Source: Mesostigma viride (lineage: Eukaryota > Streptophyta > Mesostigmatophyceae > Mesostigmatales > Mesostigmataceae). Taken from it: a DNA stretch of 22,120 bases. This document shows positions 1 to 10,172 of this stretch, one piece after another. Made by a program: the position numbers and the translations under genes. The stretch's first letter is position 1. Every line of letters starts with the position of its first letter. The stretch spans positions 1 to 22,120 of the forward strand of contig RPFO01001905.1 in assembly GCA_009746045.1 (NCBI GenBank), read 5' to 3'. A model generated the notes under the pieces. It was not told the DNA's origin and made no database searches. It saw only the letters and a program-made list of their open reading frames with translations.

Positions 1-423
1 GAAGGTCCGAGCAACTCTACATCAATTCTGATGTTTGCAGCGTGCTCATTTTTGTCGACCATCACATAGGTATGCTGAGAACCGAAAATATTGCTCTGCT
101 CCATTTGTGACAGTGTTAAATTTCGGCAAGGTTGGCTGCTTGCAATCGACAGGAAATTGGTGACCCCGACAGCCAGACGCGCAAGGGTTATAACTGCAGG
201 TAGAACCCAAAATTTGTCGATAAGGAGTAATGGAAGGGCACGACCACCAGTCACTAGTATTCGCTTCACCGGACACCTTTTCAGCTTCCGGATAAAATTC
301 AGCAAGAGCAGCGGCGATTAGATACTAAATATTGCGTTATTGGTTCGTACCGTACCCAGACAAAAATTGTACTAGTGACGCAATTGTACTAGGCGGAATG
401 ACAACTGCGCCCGGCAAATAAGT
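1..423. other. No gene or repeat recognised
   Basis: Only short open frames on both strands with no recognisable domain or compositional signal. I see no RNA gene or long repeat. Two short copies of ATTGTACTAG lie near 366-392; they are too short to interpret. Confidence 0.5.
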
Positions 424-638
424 ATTTATTGCTCCAACCCCAAACCTAACTTGTTCCGGAGCTGTTCGAAGCGAAGAGCAATGGAAGGGATCGGACCCGA
501 GCCAGATTTGAGTGCGGAACATGATGGCTGGCCTACCTCACTCCGAACATTAAGGTGGACCCGGGTTCGAATCCTGTCAGTGCTATTCGCTTCGAACAGT
601 TCCGGAACGATTTTTTTTGTGGGGGTGGAGCAATAAAT
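424..638 (+). mobile_element. Fold-back element with tRNA-like B-box core
   Basis: Imperfect inverted repeats of about 57 bp (424-480 and 581-638) flank a core of about 100 bp. The best-matching arm segment is TTCCGGAGCTGTTCGAAGCG on the left, facing its near-complement on the right; the outer tips ATTTATTGCTCCA also match. The core contains GGTTCGAATCC at 564-574, a perfect RNA polymerase III B-box / tRNA T-loop, and a T8 run at 611-618 could terminate Pol III transcription. I find no clear target-site duplication. It resembles a MITE or SINE hybrid; the family is not recognised. Confidence 0.6.
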
Positions 639-893
639 TCTCGACATGCAGAAACAAATGTCGAATAGATTGTGCAAAAAAATATCGAAATCCTTATCAT
701 TATTTAAATATACAGCATAAAATTATGTTGCAGTAAAAAATAACTGTTAATTGAAGGCCGCAAAAAATTATCAACTACCCTTAAACTTGACCACAGAAAG
801 ATCTCAAAAATATATACAATATATGCGGCCACCTTTTTACACCCTACTGAAGCCCCACTCTAAAGATATAATACGAGCCGAAACTAGGGCGTC

Positions 894-914
894 GTCTACC
901 CGCAGCGAGACCCC
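894..914 (-). repeat. CTGCGG-type short palindrome, 3' of the transposase gene
   Basis: This is a copy of the dispersed short palindrome. Read on the minus strand it is GGGGTCTCGCTGCGGGTAGAC. It lies 11 bases past the transposase stop codon, so it would fall in the 3' UTR. Confidence 0.7.
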
Positions 915-924
915 AATTTCTTGT

Positions 925-3900
925 TTAAGTCGGTGCCGGCCCCTCCGGGGCTTCATCCTTGATCACCAGCGTAGTAAGCCACTTGTCGAGCTCCTTGCTC
1001 ATCCTGATGTCGGCACACATTCCGTCGCTGCGCACGCGTGCTTCTAGCCGGAGAGCCGGAGCGACGCAGAGATAGCAATTCACAAGCTCGGGCTGGCGTG
1101 ACGGTGGCCAATCCTCAACGTTGAGCGTGAAATGCAGGGGGTCATGCTTATCCCGCTTCCAAATCCGAACGGGAAGAATGCCGTTCCCGGCGAGGAACAG
1201 CTCCTTCTCCCGTCCGTTCCGGCCCTCGACCCACCTCTCGAAGTTCTCGTCTAACACGATCGGCCCGGCTTCGCTTACAACCTCAGCCAACCAGAACGGG
1301 TGGATGGGATCGTGATCCGTGTCCTTGTCCGATGGAACTGCCACATAGTCGTGGAGTCTCATCTGCCGGCCCATCGCCTCCCGCTTGTCCTTCAGCTGCT
1401 CCCCCCGCGTCACCATGCGAACCGGAGGGTTGGGCTGGCTCGGTGGCAGCAAACGGACAGTTTTCATCGAGCTTCCTGCATCATTGAACTCGATGATAAA
1501 CGACCACTCGCTTAGACATCCCTCAAACCGCCCAGCCAAACAGGGCGGACAGTAGCAGGAATAGCGCCTAATCATCAAAAGGCCAGGGTCGGACTTGTCC
1601 AGTCGCCACCAATGCGCCTTCTTGATGCCAGGCACCTCCTCAACCTCCGCGCGTCGGCCGGACTCGACGTCCTGTCATCAAATAGTTAGGACAAAAAGAA
1701 TACCGTTCAAATTAGCAAAATTGACCAAAAACCAATAAAACAGGGTATAGCTGCAGAGAGACCCCTTAAAAAAAAAATTAACGACAAGACATCAAGTGAT
1801 CAAAATTCGACACAGGGTATAGCTGCAGAGAGACCCCATTCGAATCATAATAACAACGTACGACAAGATATCAAGTGATCGAAATTCGACACAGGGTATA
1901 GCTGCAGAGAGACCCCATTCGAATCATAATAACAACGTACGACAAGATATCAAGTGATCGAAATTCGACACAGGGTATAGCTGCAGAGAGACCCCTTCAT
2001 ACCGAAGAACAAGCGAAATTTCATACCTAAAAGAAAAGCAACCCATGACAGTATATAGGGTCTCTCTGCAGAGATACCTTTATTGGGTTTGAATTTTTAT
2101 AGAACAGCGGCAGTTGACGTCTTAAAACCTGAAATAACACAAATTCCGTACCGGGGGTAAAAGGAAGAAGTGGCGAGTGACGTTCTCGGCCCGCGCGCGG
2201 GCCGACTCCCTGCTCGATGTCTTGCCGCCCTGCCAGTTCTGGTTCAAGTAGGCGACTAGCTGGTGGGTCTCAAGTATGTGCTGGTTTTCGGGAATCCTCT
2301 GCATTTCCCTCAAGACGCACTTGCACTTCGCTCCTTGACCATCCACCTCCCCCTTCCCATGCTGCTCCCCCATGTAGTGGAACTCAAAGGCCTGCAGGTC
2401 GGGATCCCCCATGAGCAGACCGTTAATCTGGTTAATCACGTACCTGGACTTAAACTGCACCGCGCAGTTGTCCGAGCACATGTACAGGTTTCGCACCTCT
2501 ACCCCTACTTCTACCCGCAGGGTTTCCAGAATCTTGCGAAGAGCGTATACGAGTGCGCGCTCGCCCCGCTTGATACTGGAATCCCCCAGGAAAAAGAAGA
2601 CGCGCTTTTCCAGCTCGCCGTTGAGCCGATAACGCACGATCATGGGCATCAGGATGTGGCTGCGCTTGTGGAAGTACTGCGACTGCAGTTGGACGTAGCT
2701 GCTGTTCTCGTAGTTCTCGGCCCAGTCGCCGTGCACGAGCACGTCCCCCTCTCTCAGATTCTTCTCCCGATCCTTGATTGTATCCGCCTGCGACCAGGCC
2801 GTAAAGCAGTGCACGGTGAACTTGTCCCACATCTTAAGAATCTCGTCCCGCAGCTCAGCTGGGGTGGACCTCATTTGGACTTGCTCGGGCCGCTTCACCT
2901 TCTTCGCCGCCCTGCCATCGGTCTCGCCCTGTTTCGCAAAGGTCCGCAGACAGTTTCGATTTGCAATAAAATCGCATTTCGATAAGATAACTGCAACTCA
3001 CAAAGGGTCTCGCTGCAGCTATAGGTCACAAAAAAAAAAGTCAACAACATATTAACGGAGAAATAAAATCGAAACCAACTCACATTCACCCGTCGGGTCA
3101 CAGTCTGCTCCACCATCTCGAACTTGAACCAATTCAGAATCTCCGTGGAATTCTTGTCCCGATCACACTGCACCCAGTTATTATGGATGCCGCATGATTC
3201 CTCAGGACAGAACCCCTCCACACACGCCATCTTCAGTATGCGGTGAACCCTCTCCGTCCTCGGCACCCCATCTTCGTCCTCCACCAGCCTCTCAGAAATG
3301 TCGAGGTCTTCCAGGTCCCGTCCCCGCCATTCATCTTCCCCCTCCCCCTCTTCCATCCCCCCGCCCATTCCGCCCCCTTCACGCAGCCCGTTATCCCTGC
3401 CGTCAGTCTCGGCGGACACCGGGCAGTGAAAGTGCTTGATCCAGTCCGTCGAGTGAATGGCTTTCCACATTCCGCAAGTACCGTCCGGCTCTCTGTACTT
3501 GGAGCATCCCGCACACTCCGCGCCACACTTGCAGTTCTTGCCGTGGTTCGCATTGGAGTGCTTGGTCCACGCCCCCATGGCCGACTGCATGGTGACGTGC
3601 TTCTCACACGCGCACAGGTTCCTCTCCTTCCACTTGCCCTTGATGCAATCGGGCGCGTATTTGCAGAAGGTCGTGTAGCCCACGTGAATGCCCACGTCCT
3701 TATCATACTGGTTACTCCTTTTGTTCCAGTACGCATGCTTTTCGAGAAAGTGATTGTACATGTCCTCCTTGGAGGTCATGTAATAGCGCGCTCCCTCAAC
3801 GGCGACGAGCACCCCGTGATTGCCACGACCCTCCCTGCTGTAAGTGCGCTTGACATCCTTCATCTGGGAGGAGGCGCGCGACTCATCATCGTGCATCCAC

Positions 3901-5008
3901 GCGTCCACTATCGCGTCAATCACGAATTGCGGCAAAGGGCGCCCCTTGCGAGCCTGCGCGTGTCTGAGGTAGTCCAACTTCTGCTGCCTTCGTATCGCGC
4001 GAATTCCGCGAATCTTCTTGGCGTCCATCCCCGTCAGGTTCTCCAACTCCGCGGCCGAAAACTCCTTCTCCAAGTCGTCACCACAGTAAAGCGTGGACAT
4101 CAGCACCATCCTGACGTCTCTGTCTGCGTCGCTTTTGGTCAGACCATCAAAAAAGCCGTTAATCCGAGCCACCCAGAACCTGTTCAGTTCTGCCATCCGC
4201 TCCTGATTGTAAAGCTTTTTCGCCTCCTCATGATACTTCCCGTGACCTAGTTCAGCGGCCCTAGAGTTAAAGCCAGCAATCATCTGGTCGAAAGCCGGCC
4301 CCCGCCCCTCGGGTTTTGTCATCGCCTGAGCCGCTTCAAACGCCTGGTCAGCGAAATATTCCCCAATAACCCTCTTTGATTTCGAGTATTCTCCCGGCCG
4401 CTTGACTTCCTTGGCTTCAGGCTGCGCTGGATTCTGGTTCTCATCTCCGAAAACCCTTTTTGCGCCAGTTGACTGCTTCGTCCCGGTGTTCAACTTAATT
4501 GCACTGAATCCTGGACGACCGGACGCAAGGGCGAAAACTCCCACCCGTTCGCGTGCTGCATGCCATGACGACCGGCACAACGAAATCCATGCAAATCGAG
4601 TATCGTTGGGAAAAGCGACAATTACAGACAAAGTTCGAAAGTGTATCATTTTTTACCACGATTGGGGTCTAGCTGCAGCTAGACCCTTAGAGGGGCTTTT
4701 TCCGTTAGACGAAAAGATTACCTGATGTGGTGAACTTAGCATACCCCGACCAAGATTGGGGTCTCGCTGCAGCTAGACCCTTCATTGCGGCGTGCGATTG
4801 TTAAATCACAGACTTCTGATTCATTAATTTTATAGCAACCATAAAGAGGGTCTAGCTGCAGCGAGACCCTTGAATTTAAGCTATAGCTTGTGGTTATAAA
4901 TGGTCTAGCTGCAGAGAGACCCCAATAAGGACGAAAAGATTTCAGGTTTTCCTCACCTTCGCGGCTCATTCTCTTATTAGTTCTCCCAGAACACTCAGAT
5001 ACCTGCAT
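925..5008 (-). CDS. DDE/RNase-H-like transposase, four exons
   Basis: Model: exons 5008-4957, 4555-3084, 2928-2152 and 1671-925. Every intron is GT-AG and the frame stays open (phases 1, 0, 0), giving 1016 codons including the stop. Exon 2 holds a Cys/His cluster (LCACEKH, then CKCGAECAGC) resembling the metal-binding region before the catalytic core in a widespread family of eukaryotic transposase-like proteins. Exon 3 holds the core: an aspartate in HGDWAENY, another in CSDNCAVQFKSRY, and HGKGEVDGQGAK, matching that family's SDG..QYK and HGKG.xDG.G blocks. Exon 4 starts a CYCPPC...C motif typical of its C-terminus, followed by an SH3-like PFWLAEVV stretch. The gene appears intact. It would cut and join element DNA in the nucleus. 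Exon 1 (17 codons) is the least certain part; translation could instead start at the ATG at 4649. Terminal inverted repeats were not identified. Confidence 0.8.
1743..2078. repeat. 79-bp tandem repeat with CTGCAG palindromes in transposase intron 3
   Basis: Four copies of GGGTATAGCTGCAGAGAGAC(CCC) begin at 1743, 1815, 1894 and 1973. The last three are exactly 79 bp apart and share the intervening sequence (TCGAATCATAATAACAACGT...). A fifth, differently oriented copy, GGGTCTCTCTGCAGAGATAC(C), is at 2058-2078. All lie inside the intron 2151-1672, so they do not interrupt coding sequence. Confidence 0.85.
3005..3025. repeat. CTGCAG palindrome in transposase intron 2
   Basis: One copy, GGGTCTCGCTGCAGCTATAG(G). 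It lies inside the 155-bp intron 3083-2929, whose donor is GTGAGT and acceptor is GAAACAG on the minus strand. Confidence 0.85.
4664..4923. repeat. Four CTGCAG palindromes in transposase intron 1
   Basis: Copies lie at 4664-4686, 4758-4780, 4848-4869 and 4902-4923, spaced 94, 90 and 54 bp. All fall inside the intron 4956-4556. The copy at 4664 has the most symmetric arms, GGGTCTAGCTG / CAGCTAGACCC. The intervening sequences are not obviously related to each other. Confidence 0.85.
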
Positions 5009-5292
5009 GGCGAGAATAACAAAAATAACACAGTAGCATTGATAAAATTGTTTATCAGAAAATATATATACTAATTACAGTATATTTTGCAAAAGATTTT
5101 ATAATATATTGTGAATAGCATGGTTAAATTCCACATACTTTAATAATATGGTATGTTAAAGTATATAGAATCATTATTTAGTAAATGATTTACAAGAAAA
5201 AGTGGTATAGACTATTATTATTATATAGTTCGGCAATCTATGATAGTAAGACACACCGGATGTCAGGTTTATCAGCGGCCTCCAGGGCTATA
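5009..5292. other. AT-rich stretch upstream of the transposase gene
   Basis: A strongly AT-rich segment (about 5030-5250) immediately 5' of the transposase start. It could hold its promoter, but no TATA element can be assigned confidently among so many A/T runs. I see no gene in it. Confidence 0.4.
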
Positions 5293-5313
5293 GCGTCTCG
5301 CTGCAGCGTGACC
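5293..5313. repeat. Diverged CTGCAG palindrome
   Basis: GCGTCTCGCTGCAGCGTGAC(C) is a copy with one altered base in each arm, located between the transposase and a tRNA-like sequence. A half-copy (CCGCAGAGAGACCCC) occurs at 5709-5726. Confidence 0.65.
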
Positions 5314-5365
5314 GTTTGGTGCTATGACTGATTTCAGTAGATGCGCAGAAAAAAATTTATTTCCA

Positions 5366-5436
5366 TGATGACACCAGGAATCGAACCCAGAACCTCATTG
5401 TACATTTCTGCATGGTAACGATGTCAGCCAAACATC
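5366..5436 (-). tRNA. tRNA-like sequence or tRNA pseudogene
   Basis: Read on the minus strand, this 71-nt segment begins GATGTTTGGCTGACATC and ends GGGTTCGATTCCTGGTGTCATC(A). It has a perfect B box, a T arm that can pair with wobbles, and an acceptor stem in which five of seven positions can pair. A possible A box (TGGCTGACATCG) is degenerate. A T7 run (5355-5349) lies about 10 nt downstream and could terminate Pol III. I cannot form a convincing anticodon stem, so a functional tRNA is doubtful; a tRNA-derived SINE head is as likely. Confidence 0.4.
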
Positions 5437-5744
5437 CGAATGTTCCCAGGTAAATGGGCTGGAGGTCGTCTCTTTTTATACCTGCGGCCACAAGCACGGG
5501 TGACGGCATATTGGATGTCGTCCAATCCGCTAGCTTGGTTCCAAAAGATGGGATCGAGCTTTTGCACCAGCGCCGCGCTTCCAGTTTTCAGTTCCGTGGG
5601 GAGGAACGAGGATGCCACGTTTCCAATTTTTTCAATACCGTTCAGCCCTGTAACGCCGCGTCCGGTTTGCGAATTGCGACCGTCCCATCGCCCATCGAAA
5701 AAGAAGCGCAGCCGCAGAGAGACCCCATAGCTGATACGAGCTGC
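5437..5744. other. No gene supported
   Basis: Overlapping open frames exist on both strands, but none carries a recognisable motif. A half-copy of the CTGCAG palindrome family is at 5709-5726. Nothing else is supported. Confidence 0.4.
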
Positions 5745-5906
5745 CATATCGTTTCGACGTTTGCATGCTACCTGCTGGATTATAAAATCCTACGTTGATA
5801 CCTGCCTGGTGCCGGAAGTTTACAAGGAAATCGGTCTGCTTTCGCCGCACAACGAAAAAAAGGTGAGCTTTTGCCGCATCCTGGATGGTAGGCTGACTAA
5901 AATTGT
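5745..5906 (+). repeat. Diverged direct repeat, copy 1
   Basis: Begins CATATCGTTTCGACGTTTGC and ends GGCTGACTAAAATTGT, and is clearly similar to 6313-6470. Both copies contain an A7 run followed by GGTGA and TTTTGCCGCA. In one frame both encode FCR..DGRLTKIVL, so an old coding fragment is possible but unproven. Confidence 0.75.
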
Positions 5907-6312
5907 TCTATCAAAAACGGCAACTAAACAGCGCATGCACGCCGACGACACAGTTAGCCAGCTGGGCGAATACATGTCCTTGCTGCCATCGCAAGAAACT
6001 CTATGTTGCAGCAAGAGTGATAAAAATGTCTGGCTTCCTTCTTTTCGTTGCTAGCTAAACCCTGCAGACATCTCGGTAGAGTCAGCTAAGCCGATCCTAA
6101 TCCACATCTGGCATCCATCCCTTTAGTCTAGTTGCCATGGAGCGTTTCTTGGTCTCGCACATGTCGATCATGGTGGTGCTAGGCTTTCACTTGGGTCACC
6201 CTTTCCATGTTTGCTATGCCTTTGGTCTGGTTAGGTTATAGGTGTAGATGTGCACATACTGCATTTGCTGCGTTTCTAATCGGTGCTCCTGTTTGATGCT
6301 TTTTTTCCCCTT
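5907..6312. other. Unique sequence between the direct repeats
   Basis: No gene, RNA or repeat recognised. The open frame 5761-6054 that runs into this stretch has no known motif. Confidence 0.4.
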
Positions 6313-6470
6313 CATATCGTTTCGACGTTTGCATGCTACCTGCCGGATTATAACATCGGACGTTGCTACCTACCTGCATAACGATAGTTTGCAAGAAATC
6401 TTCATTTTGCCGAAACACAAAAAAAGGTGATCTTTTGCCGCAACGTGGATGGTAGGCTGACTAAAATTGT
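6313..6470 (+). repeat. Diverged direct repeat, copy 2, abutting the minisatellite
   Basis: Matches 5745-5906 with substitutions and small indels. The similarity ends at ATTGT, exactly where the 30-bp minisatellite begins, so the array starts at the point where the copy 1 sequence diverges. Confidence 0.75.
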
Positions 6471-8228
6471 GCTGCTACGTATCAATACATGTGGGGGGGT
6501 GCTGCTACGTATCAATACATGTGGGGGGGTGATGCTACGTATCAATACACGTGGGGGGGTGCTGCTACGTATCAATACACGTGGGGGGGGATGCTACGTA
6601 TCAATACATGTGGGGGGGTGCTGCTACGTATCAATACATGTGGGGGGGTGCTGCTACGTATCAATACATGTGGGGGGGTGCTGCTACGTATCAATACATG
6701 TGGGGGGGGCTGCTACGTATCAATACATGTGGGGCGGTGCTGCTACGTATCAATACATGTGGGGGGGTGCTGCTACGTATCAATACATGTGGGGGGGGAT
6801 GCTACGTATCAATACATGTGGGGCGGTGCTGCTACGTATCAATACATGTGGGGGGGTGCTGCTACGTATCAATACATGTGGGGGGGGATGCTACGTATCA
6901 ATACATGTGGGGGGGTGCTGCTACGTATCAATACATGTGGGGGGTGCTGCTACGTATCAATACATGTGGGGGGGGATGCTACGTATCAATACATGTGGGG
7001 GGGTGCTGCTACATATCAATACACGTGGGGGGGGGATGCTACGTATCAATACATGTGGGGGGGGTGCTACGTATCAATACACGTGGGGGGTGCTGCTACG
7101 TATCAATACATGTGGGGGGGGCTGCTACGTATCAATACATGTGGGGCGGTGCTGCTACGTATCAATACATGTGTGGGGGTGCTGCTACGTATCAATACAT
7201 GTGGGGGGGTGCTGCTACGTATCAATACATGTGGGGGGGATGCTACGTATCAATACATGTGGGGGGGGGATGCTACGTATCAATACATGTGGGGGGGGCT
7301 ACTACGTATCAATACATGTGGGGCGGTGCTGCTACGTATCAATACATGTGTGGGGGTGCTGCTACGTATCAATACATGTGGGGGGTGCTGCTACGTATCA
7401 ATACATGTGGGGGGGATGCTACGTATCAATACATGTGGGGGGGGATGCTACGTATCAATACATGTGGGGGGGTGCTGCTACGTATCAATACATGTGGGGG
7501 GGGCTGCTACGTATCAATACAGTTGGGGGGGTGCTGCTACGTATCAATACATGTGGGGGGTGCTGCTACGTATCAATACATGTGGGGGGTGCTGCTACGT
7601 ATCAATACATGTGGGGGGGTGCTGCTACGTATCAATACATGTGGGGGGTGCTGCTACGTATCAATACATGTGGGGGGGTGCTGCTACGTATCAATACATG
7701 TGGGGGGGGATGCTACGTATCAATACATGTGGGGGGGTGCTGCTACGTATCAATACATGTGGGGGGGTGCTGCTACGTATCAATACATGTGGGGGGGTGC
7801 TGCTACGTATCAATACATGTGGGGGGGTGCTGCTACGTATCAATACATGTGGGGGGTGCTGCTACGTATCAATACATGTGGGGGGGTGCTGCTACGTATC
7901 AATACATGTGGGGGGGTGCTGCTACGTATCAATACATGTGGGGGGGTGCTGCTACGTATCAATACATGTGGGGGGGTGCTGCTACGTATCAATACATGTG
8001 GGGGGTGCTGCTACGTATCAATACATGGGGGGGTGCTGCTACGTATCAATACATGTGGGGGGGTGCTGCTACGTATCAATACATGTGGGGGGTGCTGCTA
8101 CGTATCAATACAGTGGGGGGGGGATGCTACGTATCAATACATGTGGGGGGGTGATGCTACGTATCAATACATGTGGGGGGTGATGCTACGTACGTATCAA
8201 TACATGTGGGGGGTGATGCTACGTATCA
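6470..8228 (+). repeat. G-rich 30-31-bp minisatellite, about 58 units
   Basis: Unit: GCTGCTACGTATCAATACATG followed by TGGGGGGG. Most length variation is in the G run, and some units lack one CTG or read GATGCTACG. Each unit supplies a run of mostly 5-8 guanines, so the plus strand has repeated G-quadruplex potential. All three forward frames stay open across most of the array only because the unit contains no stop in any frame. This is not coding sequence. Confidence 0.97.
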
Positions 8229-9231
8229 TTTATTTATTCATGCCATCACCCCCCCACATTTAATTATTAATGCCAGCACCCCCCAACATTCATTTATTCA
8301 TGCCATCACACCCCCACATTCTTTTATTCATGCCATCACCCCCCCACATTTATTTATTCATGCCATCACACCCCCACATTTAATGATTAATGCCAGCACC
8401 CCCCAACATTCATTTATTCATGCCATCACACCCCCACATTCTTTTATTCATGGCAGCACCCCCCCACATTTATTTATTCATGCCATCACCCCCCCACATT
8501 CTTTTATTCATGGCAGCACCCCCCACATTTATTTATTCATGCCATCACCCCCCACATTCTTTTATTCATGGCAGCACCCCCCAACATTCATTTATTCATG
8601 CCATCACACCCCCACATTCTTTTATTCATGGCAGCACCCCCCCACATTTATTTATTCATGCCATCACCCCCCCACATTTAATTATTAATGCCAGCACCCC
8701 CCAACATTCATTTATTCATGCCATCACACCCCCACATTCTTTTATTCATGGCAGCACCCCCCCACATTTATTTATTCATGCCATCACCCCCCCACATTCT
8801 TTTATTCATGGCAGCACCCCCCAACATTCATTTATTAATGCCATCACACCCCCACATTCTTTTATTCATGGCAGCACCCCCCCGCATTTATTTATTCATG
8901 CCATCACCCCCCCACATTCTTTTATTCATGGCAGCACCCCCCCACATTTATTTATTCATGCCATCACCCCCCCACATTCTTTTATTCATGGCAGCACCCC
9001 CCCACATTTATTTATTCATGCCATCACCCCCCCACATTTAATTATTAATGCCAGCACCCCCCAACATTCATTTATTCATGCCATCACACCCCCACATTCT
9101 TTTATTCATGGCAGCACCCCCCACATTTATTTATTCATGCCATCACCCCCCCACATTTAATTATTAATGCCAGCACCCCCCCACATGCATTTATACATAG
9201 CATCCCCCCCCACATGTATTTATACGTGGTC
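8229..9231 (-). repeat. C-rich 30-bp minisatellite, about 33 units, inverted relative of the first
   Basis: Unit: CCCCCCCACATTTATTTATT followed by CATGCCATCA. The reverse complement of the first array's unit reads CCCCCCCACATGTATTGATA then CGTAGCAGCA, so the two are clearly related in opposite orientation. Units cycle through four subtypes (CATTCATTTATT, CATTCTTTTATT, CATTTATTTATT, CATTTAATTATT), giving a partly regular higher-order repeat of about 120 bp. Open frames across it are artefacts of the stop-free unit. Confidence 0.95.
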
Positions 9232-9235
9232 GTAA

Positions 9236-9633
9236 GGGTCTCGCTGCGGGTAGACCCTCGGAATTTTGTTTTTGTATTGACGTAAGGGTCTCGCTGCAGC
9301 GAGACCCCAAGGAATGTCAATTTTTCATGTTTTCATGATGGGGGGTCTTTCTTTTCTCACCCTTAAAATGATTTGTTTTTGTATCGGTGTTAGGGTCTCG
9401 CTGCAGCGAGACCCCTGCGAATGTCGACTTTTAATGTTTGCAAGATGGGAGTGGGCTTTCTTCGCTCACCCTAAAAATTATTTGTTTTTGTTTGACGTTA
9501 GGGTCTCGCTGCAGCGAGACCCCAAGGAATGTATACTTTTTTATGTTTGCATGATGGGAGGTTGCTTGTTTTCGCTCACCCTAAAAATGATTTGTTTTTG
9601 CTTGAAGTGAGGGTCTCGCTGCAGCGAGACGCC
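9236..9633. repeat. 110-bp tandem repeat with CTGCAG palindromes
   Basis: Palindromes begin at 9236 (CTGCGG form), 9286, 9393, 9501 and 9611. The last four are 107-110 bp apart and share the intervening text (AAGGAATGT..., TTTTATGTTTGCATGATGGG, CTCACCCT(T)AAAAATGATTTG). Their symmetric form is GGGTCTCGCTG / CAGCGAGACCC. No gene is supported; the short forward frame across it is incidental. Confidence 0.9.
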
Positions 9634-9652
9634 AAAGTTTTGCATTAAACTA

Positions 9653-9909
9653 AATCGGTGTTCTCTGAACGTAGTTTCTTTATAACAGATGAGAATGAAC
9701 GCCGCTATGTGAGTGGTACTACGGGACGGTGGGCCTTGGGCTGGACCGGTTCCATGAGTTAGAATTAGTTGGCCAGTTTTGTATGGCCATTTCTAGTTCG
9801 TTAAGTTAAGTAGCAATTAAGTTACTGTTGCTGACGGCTCATGAGGCGAGCCTGGGCTACGCCGCCCTAAAGTGCCATTTGCACGATGTTCTAGGTCTCT
9901 TTTTCTTGT
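9653..9909 (+). repeat. Repeat A, copy 1 (257 bp)
   Basis: Begins AATCGGTGTTCTCTGAACG and ends GGTCTCTTTTTCTTGT. By eye it is identical over 257 bp to 11921-12177. It contains no open frame of note and matches no RNA I recognise. Confidence 0.9.
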
Positions 9910-10172
9910 AATCGGATGTATGGGGTATGGGTATGGCGGATTACAAGAAATTTAATGCTGCCCTAATCGCGTCAGCCTTTTGGCTGGCGGTGGCCGATTA
10001 GAGATGGCGCGTGACTGACATAGCTTGAACAGTCACGTGACTGTGAAAAAGAAATTGAAATTACCCTCGTCGGTTTTCTCCCCGCAGCTGGGTTCTTGGC
10101 CGACGAGAGACTATAAAATACTTCGCGTTTGCCTGCGCGTGGCACCTGTACGGAACTCTGAAGCCATGAGTA
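9910..10172 (+). promoter_or_regulatory. Stem-loop-rich region with TATA-like box
   Basis: Contains several short inverted repeats: TTCTTGTAATC/GATTACAAGAA near 9904-9950, CTAATCG (9963-9969)/CGATTAG (9995-10001) enclosing CAGCC/GGCTG, and CTCGTCGG (10066)/CCGACGAG (10100). A TATA-like CTATAAAATA follows at 10111, and an ATG at 10166 lies 54 bp further, just before the large palindrome. This looks like a core promoter, but no long reading frame follows even if the palindrome is ignored, so a non-coding transcript or a broken gene is possible. Confidence 0.35.

Noticed and set aside
2263-2985. Plus-strand open frame of 240 codons opposite transposase exon 3
   Set aside because: The opposite strand carries the recognisable transposase motifs and splice-consistent exons; this frame is their shadow.
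6427-8263. Three overlapping forward open frames of about 570 codons (CGGVLLRINT, WGGAATYQYM and GGCCYVSIHV repeats)
   Set aside because: All three frames are open at once because the 30-bp unit has no stop in any frame; unit length varies by one or two bases, so no single frame is preserved.
8173-9160. Proline/histidine-rich repeat proteins from the C-rich array
   Set aside because: Same cause: a stop-poor tandem unit read in several frames, with no start context or conservation of frame.
6470-9231. CRISPR array
   Set aside because: The units are contiguous with no unique spacers, the setting is eukaryotic, and no cas genes are present.
9962-10001. U2-snRNA-like string GCCTTTTGGCT
   Set aside because: Only the short CCTTTTGGCT string resembles U2; branch-recognition and Sm-site sequences are absent, and a simple hairpin explains it.
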